Positions 61,801-64,000 of a stretch of DNA of 64,000 nt are shown piece after piece. Location: the NCBI GenBank assembly GCA_025267735.1, contig CM046304.1, forward strand, positions 5,456,001 to 5,520,000, in the 5' to 3' direction. The stretch's first letter is position 1; each line of letters begins with the position of its first letter. The DNA is from Mactra quadrangularis. Its lineage: Eukaryota > Mollusca > Bivalvia > Venerida > Mactridae. A program made the translations under genes and the position numbers. Under the pieces are notes generated by a model. The model made no database searches, was not told where the DNA came from, and saw nothing but the letters and a program-made list of their open reading frames with translations.

Positions 61801-63926
61801 CACGGTTTGGACACTCGAATTTTCCCATTTCATTTCAGTCTGTCGGTTAAAAATTACCGGGATGCACAAGGGCATACACCGGGGCAGTGAGAACCAGTGT
61901 TGGGAATTACGTGGCATATATGGTTCCTAACACGGCAAAAATGACGACCAGATCAACATGTTTAAATAAAGAAAAGGTAAGTGACATTTATACGTAACCG
62001 ATTTTTATCAGACCTAGTGCAGTCTAAGCAGCACAAAATTGTGTTTCTAGCTCTCCCAACCCCAACCTACCTCAAGAAACACAAATTTGTACTGGAAAGA
62101 CTGCACAAGATCTGATAAAAATCGGTTGTCATTTACCTTGTCTTTTTCATCTAAATTTGTTGATCTGGTCGTCATTTTTGCCGTGTTAGGAACCATATAG
62201 GTCACGTGATTCCCACACTGATGATCTAGGAATATTACTTACATGTAAATGGTATCGCAAAAAAATAGGCCGAAAAGTTTACATTTTTGAATTTTTTCAG
62301 TGTAGGTCGTCCAACTGTTATACTGAAAGTACTTCCACTCCCTGTGAATAAAGTACGAAGTTTCAAAATGTATGTTGAACAGAACAGAACAGGCCGTTAG
62401 CTCGATGATACTCTAATCCATATATACATAACTTAGGGTATCATCGAGCGAACGGCCTGTAAACAGGACCGTACGGAACATAATCTTTATTTTGTACATA
62501 TAAATACATTTATGCAAAGTAACAACATATGTGACATAATTCTGCGAAAACAAATTGATATAGAGGTGTGGGGAATTATAAAACACGTATGTACAATCAA
62601 AGTTAAAATGGGAGAATCAATTCTTTTTCAAAATTCAAGTTAGAATGAAAAATTAACAAGGTAATGCATGTACATATATATTAACAGTTTTATGCTACAT
62701 GCTAGTGGTGTAACAATACGGTAAAAACCGTATTGCAATATATTGTAATACACGAAACCCGTATTGCAATGTATTGCAATATATTGCAATACATAATGTT
62801 CTTTGCGCATACATGCATAGCATAAATTAATGCACGTGCATCTTCTTAAGTTTGTATTTTCAAATGTTCTATATGTATTACGCAAGATTGAATAAGTTAG
62901 AAAAAGGGTTTTGAATGGATTTTCAAAGATATTTATTCTCTCTCTTTACGAAAAATATTTATAGTTTTCCAACTCATTTTAATATTAATTCAAACTTAAA
63001 TTTCAGACTCAGACAAAAACAATCAGTATGGAACATAACTAGAAAAACCGGTTCAGAGAAAAACGAACCGGTTAAAAACCGTCAGAAATAATGCCAACAG
63101 GGTTGCAATTAGAACCACCCAAATCAGCAGCACTGTTTTCTCAGTACGGAATGGGGGTTATCTTTACATGCAGCTTATCTGAGTTCTAGGTGCAGTCCGT
63201 TTAGGTCTACTGTTTTTAAATGTGGTTTTGTCATGTTTATTAACGGACTGTAGAACATCCTTATTTCAATCAGTCGCGGACGACTACATTAGGCCGCGCA
63301 TGCGTAATTAAAGGGCTAATTACTACTGCAATTAAAGTAGTCCATTGTATGAGTTTTCATGCAGAGGATGCAGTTTGTGTGACTGAATTATATCTAATCT
63401 AGTTTAGTATTCTTATGATTGGTAAATGTAAAGTTAATTTTCTTTGCACATTTTCGTGTTTACATACTCCGTCGAACGCCGTGTTCAACAGCGATATCAG
63501 CGCTTTGATTTTCCGTGTTTAGTTCGGCTCATGTATGGCCCATCAATTTATAGACATATTTTCTTCTCATATTAAGCATTTGAATAAGACTTGAAATCTT
63601 AAAGTGACGATTAAAAAACTACGTCCGTAAGATACCTTTTCTTTATATAAACAATAATAAGGAAAATTTGTGACTGGCACCTGTGGTAATGTACTAATGA
63701 TAAGCGAGTTTGGTCAGATCGGAATATTGGTAAGCAAAACTATCGAAAACCTTCTTCCGTGTCTAGCTTGCAACTGAGATGACCGAGGATAATCTAATTA
63801 AACTTACGTTGAAATACGTTCGTATGATGTTTGGTTCTCGGCACACAATGACCCCAACGCTGGAGCCGAGTGCAAGATTATGGTTACAATTATAACAAGA
63901 TATCGGATTGCACTTCCTGTCGTCAT
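39670..63926 (-). CDS. MEGF10/Draper-like receptor: EMI-like segment, 11 EGF-like domains, TM helix, acidic tyrosine-rich tail
   Basis: Seventeen coding exons with GT-AG junctions join in frame: 63926-63808, 60587-60481, 59629-59501, 58886-58755, 58183-58055, 56170-56036, 54029-53898, 53256-53119, 51527-51396, 50839-50711, 48729-48598, 48041-47913, 47010-46873, 43868-43688, 43083-43010, 41638-41327 and 40820-39670. The sum is 3399 nt, 1132 residues plus stop. Order: signal peptide (about 1-26), short EMI-like part ending ECCPGY (to 75), EGF-like domains (76-560), TM about 590-614, then a cytoplasmic tail of 518 residues. EGF domains follow the C-x-x-x-x-YG-x-x-C...C-x-C pattern of MEGF10, Draper and CED-1, which are engulfment and scavenger receptors. 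Inferred role: cell-surface receptor, for example on phagocytes, signalling through tail tyrosines. Ligand and tissue are unknown. The 5' leader exon is outside the window. The internal EGF exons are near-identical repeats, so their number in mature mRNA may vary. Confidence 0.85.
41077..41293 (-). repeat. SINE family A in the intron between receptor exons 16 and 17
   Basis: Reverse strand: degraded box B (gttcgattctcag), the body with gcattcttacg-like words, tail caatgtgttgctacggcatt. Confidence 0.65.
41327..41638 (-). CDS. Receptor exon 16: acidic cytoplasmic exon with two Tyr motifs
   Basis: Very acidic (runs of D/E). Tyr motifs at about residues 699 (PVIYEDVDDEE) and 737 (EDIYDLANEDD). 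312 nt, phase 1-1, so skipping it would keep the frame. Confidence 0.8.
41806..42098 (+). repeat. SINE family B, best-preserved copy
   Basis: Head acccgggtcgatagcgcagt...gcgggtttgaatcccaccc, body tacccttccatgaaaattt and ttgtggaagggtaggcgagt, tail cgccgttaactccaataaat with aaat repeats. Confidence 0.75.
42244..42566. mobile_element. Palindromic MITE family A in a receptor intron
   Basis: Same layout as 34057-34372: gtgttcaattac end, cattcggaactccccggcca arm, gcaatgagtgatgtttc hairpin and gaggagttccgaatgta arm. Confidence 0.7.
43010..43083 (-). CDS. Receptor exon 15: short cytoplasmic exon
   Basis: 24 full codons (HDREKVTVEDGAASFKNEMY...), phase 2 to 1. It contains one tyrosine in NEMYDRQ. 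Confidence 0.75.
43688..43868 (-). CDS. Receptor exon 14: juxtamembrane stalk and transmembrane helix
   Basis: Thr/Ser-rich stalk (VVSNTSTTKASPELEVTDSE), then a hydrophobic helix of about 25 residues (TVLMICIIAAGC...GGAVIY) followed by RKK, a stop-transfer signal for type I topology. It enters phase 1 and leaves phase 2. Confidence 0.85.
44108..44345. repeat. Dispersed repeat shared with 45615-45715
   Basis: 44240-44345 and 45615-45715 share aggccatgc-aaattagaattttgttaag-type words, gtcaactcaagtttgacaaa and cctaggtac. 44170-44215 holds a tRNA-like box B (gggttcgaactct), so this may be a third SINE family. Confidence 0.45.
44414..45122. mobile_element. Non-autonomous DNA element with long terminal inverted repeats
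   Basis: Left arm (44414-44560) from aaacaccacacc through gctggggattgtgatt and tcttcgtgagaagacgaaca is the imperfect complement of the right arm (44970-45122). The ~400-bp interior is AT-rich without an ORF. Confidence 0.65.
46093..46184. repeat. Long hairpin, arms about 38 bp
   Basis: cataatcagattgatagtca...aacgaagaa pairs with ttcttcgttt-type sequence ending ctatcaatctgattatg, across a loop of about 13 bp. Only one or two mismatches are visible. Confidence 0.7.
46190..46606 (+). mobile_element. 3' tail of a second non-LTR retrotransposon
   Basis: 46200-46350 encodes LKLRRLRTLAIDSFKIID and KSPVFLQDLL, the conserved C-terminal end of CR1/jockey-type reverse-transcriptase ORFs. A 3' UTR follows, ending in ttgact hexamer repeats at 46585-46606. 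5'-truncated. Confidence 0.7.
46608..46814. mobile_element. MITE family B
   Basis: gttcaataacccctaacgtt left end, acaactcaaccc and ttgagttgt words, gtaacgttagctaacagtag right end. It immediately follows the retrotransposon tail and precedes receptor exon 13. Confidence 0.7.
46873..47010 (-). CDS. Receptor exon 13: EGF-like domain 11 (type c)
   Basis: CDYGTYGLDCSSTCDCNVTN...GECNSTTGQCICFDHWTGQTC. It leaves phase 1 and joins the transmembrane exon in frame across about 3 kb. Confidence 0.8.
47155..47190 (-). pseudogene. Remnant of the EGF exon 6 type
   Basis: The sequence tacaatctataccatagcta...tcacattctg matches the 5' end of receptor exon 6 and its acceptor, but the rest of the exon is missing. 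The break falls at the centre of a palindrome that survives complete at 53330-53394. Confidence 0.6.
47196..47520. repeat. caaagtactgat tandem array, copy 1
   Basis: Units of about 29 bp (gatgggacggtgctgtaaat type) and 38 bp (gatagaacgatgttacttaa type), each beginning tcaaagtactga. The matching arrays are at 49985-50315 and 56180-57300. Confidence 0.8.
47913..48041 (-). CDS. Receptor exon 12: EGF-like domain 10 (type b)
   Basis: Twin of exon 10. CNSSYFGVYCQEKCTC...CNPVDGTCTC..GRTGDNC, 1-1 phase. Confidence 0.8.
48598..48729 (-). CDS. Receptor exon 11: EGF-like domain 9 (type a)
   Basis: Identical twin of exon 9 in the tandem 2.8 kb unit. 1-1 phase. Confidence 0.8.
49215..49440 (-). repeat. 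SINE family B copy inside unit 1 (also 52015-52240 in unit 2)
   Basis: Reverse strand: ctaggttaggtaaactggcc, aattaatgaaggaaaatcga on the + strand, and gcatctcccagtcaagttat near the tRNA-like end. Present at the same relative place in unit 2, so it predates the duplication. Confidence 0.55.
49645..49965. repeat. 31-bp tandem array, copy 1
   Basis: Units of the form ggtaaatgtgaatcgatttt + cctaaaacctt, variable. Equivalent arrays at 52455-52735 and 59175-59455 lie at the same place in the other two duplicated blocks. Confidence 0.8.
50711..50839 (-). CDS. Receptor exon 10: EGF-like domain 8 (type b)
   Basis: Differs from exon 12 at four positions by eye. Three are silent and one changes the split first codon. 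1-1 phase. Confidence 0.8.
51396..51527 (-). CDS. Receptor exon 9: EGF-like domain 7 (type a)
   Basis: All 132 nt are identical to exon 11 by eye. CDDKHYGRNC...CQCLNNSTCDIKNGTCNC.SPGFEGKLC, 1-1 phase. Confidence 0.8.
52455..52735. repeat. 31-bp tandem array, copy 2
   Basis: Same unit as 49645-49965, more diverged internally, ending in the shared word aaaacagggttttgt. Confidence 0.8.
52783..52839 (-). pseudogene. Truncated EGF exon (relative of exon 3)
   Basis: Keeps a donor (gtataag) and encodes NDGQCICPEGKIGTNCTE, the second half of the domain in exon 3. The first half is replaced by MITE family B from 52840. Without an acceptor in frame it is presumably skipped. Confidence 0.65.
52840..53057. 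mobile_element. MITE family B that breaks an EGF exon
   Basis: acctggtgcctgttcaatta left end with the usual acaactcaa and ttgagttgt words, right end decayed (gatgttagcttatagttgtt). The flank ctgcaggacttggaccaaat is shared with 46815, so the insertion predates the duplication of exons 8 and 13. Confidence 0.65.
53119..53256 (-). CDS. Receptor exon 8: EGF-like domain 6 (type c)
   Basis: CDYGTYGLNCSSTCDCNVNN...GECNSTTGQCLCFDHWTGQTC, 1-1 phase. It is a near-identical paralog of exon 13, with Asn for Asp in LNC/LDC and a few other changes. Confidence 0.8.
53330..53394. repeat. Hairpin at a duplication breakpoint
   Basis: ctcgtacccagaggttatca...gattcttgatc pairs with its complement ending tgcctctgggtacgag. 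One arm plus 50 bp of flank is also at 47100-47154, where it joins the exon 6 remnant. Confidence 0.7.
53405..53870 (+). repeat. Dispersed repeat shared with 63235-63620 and 23728-23850
   Basis: Shared words include ggccgcgcatgcg, aattaaag, taattactactgca and aaagtgacg. It lies in the intron between receptor exons 7 and 8. Confidence 0.5.
53898..54029 (-). CDS. Receptor exon 7: EGF-like domain 5
   Basis: CKSGTYGQDCLQNCSDNC...VCHFANGTCYCLGSKGYNC, 1-1 phase. It is the only EGF exon with C-x-x-x-C spacing (NCSDNC) instead of C-x-C in the middle. Confidence 0.8.
54272..55570. mobile_element. 45-bp minisatellite bounded by terminal inverted repeats
   Basis: About 27 units of tattggtttactgttgtaag + gttgtactgcggaaaattct + aacag, some 44 or 46 bp. 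The left edge gtgaagacagcagtaacggc...agtatagcag and the right edge are complements over about 40 bp, with few mismatches. It lies in the intron between receptor exons 6 and 7. Long ORFs here are artefacts of the repeat. Confidence 0.8.
55757..55976 (-). mobile_element. MITE family B, opposite orientation
   Basis: Starts gtgttcagtaactactgtta, contains acaactcaacccgtgc and ttgagttgttccgaca, and ends gagtaattgaacacgttgc. Confidence 0.7.
56036..56170 (-). CDS. Receptor exon 6: EGF-like domain 4
   Basis: CDEGSYGIDC...CECNDNNMASCNVTNGMCNCKPGYMDKHC, 1-1 phase. A 36-bp remnant of its 5' end survives at 47155-47190. Confidence 0.8.
56180..57300. repeat. caaagtactgat tandem array, largest copy
   Basis: About eight 29-bp units, then about seventeen 38-bp units (tatatcaaagtactgataga + acgatgttacttaaattg), then 29-bp units again. 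The order short-long-short suggests an internal amplification. It is in the intron between receptor exons 5 and 6. Confidence 0.85.
57410..57545. repeat. Dispersed repeat piece shared with 6330 and 23430
   Basis: gagtattccgcatgagattc and aatcggactgactcggtttt words. It follows the caaagtactg array as it does at 22857-23530. Confidence 0.45.
58055..58183 (-). CDS. Receptor exon 5: EGF-like domain 3 (type b, diverged copy)
   Basis: CNSSYFGVYC...CTCN..QTCNPVDGTCTCLPGRTGDNC, 1-1 phase. It is the third copy of the type b exon found at 50711 and 47913. Confidence 0.8.
58755..58886 (-). CDS. Receptor exon 4: EGF-like domain 2 (type a, diverged copy)
   Basis: CDDKHYGRNC...CECLNNSACDKE..TCNC..PGFEGKLC. 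It differs from the type a exons at 51396 and 48598 by a few residues (EC for QC, SACDKEH for STCDIKN). 1-1 phase. Confidence 0.8.
59175..59455. repeat. 31-bp tandem array, copy 3
   Basis: Units with tatcgattttcctaaaacct. It precedes receptor exon 3 with the shared flank aagaacttttggagtgcact. Confidence 0.75.
59501..59629 (-). CDS. Receptor exon 3: EGF-like domain 1
   Basis: Cys pattern CEPGKYGEQC..CTC......C......CIC..GYQGTDC, eight cysteines, 1-1 phase. A broken relative of this exon is at 52783-52839. Confidence 0.8.
59850..60205 (+). repeat. SINE family A interrupted by other sequence
   Basis: The tRNA-like head at 59850-59930 (cggtcgtgggttcgattctc) and the tail at 60090-60205 (gtaggttgactgaccaatac...gtgtcgttacaacg) are separated by about 130 bp of unrelated AT-rich DNA in place of the normal middle. 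Confidence 0.55.
60481..60587 (-). CDS. Receptor exon 2: end of the EMI domain
   Basis: Encodes RYKSALKQGYYPDF...ECCPGYMKNESDICVK. The CCPGY-x-n-C pattern is the conserved end of EMI domains. It enters with one base of the split codon and leaves phase 1. Confidence 0.75.
61203..61392. mobile_element. Palindromic MITE rich in gctagc
   Basis: Ends gcacgttccgcaatgcgatc and its complement gcgatcgccttgcggaacgtg (shown over its ends), with repeated gatcgctagctagcga words inside. About 190 bp. Confidence 0.65.
61896..62219. mobile_element. Palindromic MITE of about 325 bp
   Basis: Arms of about 140 bp: agtgttgggaattacgtggc...cggcaaaaatgacgaccaga pairs with the complement ending gtcacgtgattcccacact. 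A loop of about 40 bp is C-rich. One of the longest near-perfect hairpins in the window. Confidence 0.75.
62391..62462. repeat. Short hairpin, arms about 24 bp
   Basis: acaggccgttagctcgatga and its complement tcatcgagcgaacggcctgt flank a loop of about 25 bp. Confidence 0.65.
62700..62800. repeat. Possible hAT-like terminus with gtattgcaat repeats
   Basis: The sequence ctagtggtgtaacaatacgg resembles hAT-type ends, followed by several gtattgcaat units. No matching other end was found. Confidence 0.3.
63235..63620 (+). repeat. Dispersed repeat near receptor exon 1
   Basis: Matches 53405-53870 in the same order (cagtcgcggacgactacatt, ggccgcgcatgcgtaattaa, gcgctttgat, aaagtgacg). Confidence 0.5.
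63808..63926 (-). CDS. Receptor exon 1: signal peptide and EMI start
   Basis: Encodes MTTGSAIRYLVIIVTIILHS...LG, a classic signal peptide, then SLCAENQTSYERIS, which resembles the first strand of an EMI domain (C-x-x-x-TSY). It leaves phase 2 at gtaagt. The ATG lies 6 nt after an acceptor at 63933-63934. Confidence 0.8.
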
Positions 63927-64000
63927 TTCTACCTGTAAGAATAAACAGAAATTATTAGTAGTTAATATACGTATGTTATAAACTCCACAATAAGGATAGT

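Overview
The window looks like AT-rich nuclear DNA of a mollusc, most likely a bivalve. The evidence is intron-rich genes with GT-AG junctions, single-domain TIMP-like inhibitors, a CED-1/Draper/MEGF10-type receptor, tRNA-derived SINEs ending in a 'gcgttaaaccc' + A-rich tail, palindromic MITEs, and tails of CR1/jockey-type non-LTR retrotransposons. There is no operon, bacterial signal or CRISPR array. The species cannot be named from sequence alone.

Left part (about 1.2-26.7 kb, + strand): three tandem paralogous genes for secreted one-domain TIMP-like (NTR-fold) inhibitors. I assembled them from exons whose splice phases match exactly (intron phases 1, 0, 1 in all three). TIMP-like 2 (9543-16397) and TIMP-like 3 (21890-26674) are intact and keep six framework cysteines. 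TIMP-like 1 (1182-5485) has an in-frame TAA in exon 4 that removes the last two cysteines. A 2 kb minisatellite of 30-bp units (17.64-19.83 kb) lies between genes 2 and 3 and creates long spurious ORFs on both strands.

Middle part (about 26.8-39.3 kb): I see no convincing gene. It holds SINEs, palindromic MITEs (some nested), an inverted pair of a dispersed repeat, simple repeats and AT-rich DNA.

Right part (63.9 to 39.7 kb, - strand): one large gene of at least 17 coding exons, whose phases all join in frame to give an inferred 1132-residue type I membrane protein. It has a signal peptide, a short EMI-like segment, 11 EGF-like domains (one per 1-1 phase exon), one transmembrane helix and a 518-residue acidic tail. 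The tail carries six repeated [VI]-Y-[ED] motifs, as expected for phosphotyrosine signalling. The family includes phagocytic and glial receptors. The EGF block has been expanded by tandem duplication: a 2.8 kb unit with two EGF exons is present twice almost identically and a third time diverged. One further EGF exon is broken by a palindromic MITE. Introns carry several minisatellite families, one bounded by about 40-bp terminal inverted repeats.

The TIMP-like cluster and the receptor gene converge. Nothing in the sequence shows that they act together. All four genes have a splice acceptor 5-9 nt before the start codon, so their promoters lie upstream of unseen 5' leader exons. The receptor's leader exon is outside the window.
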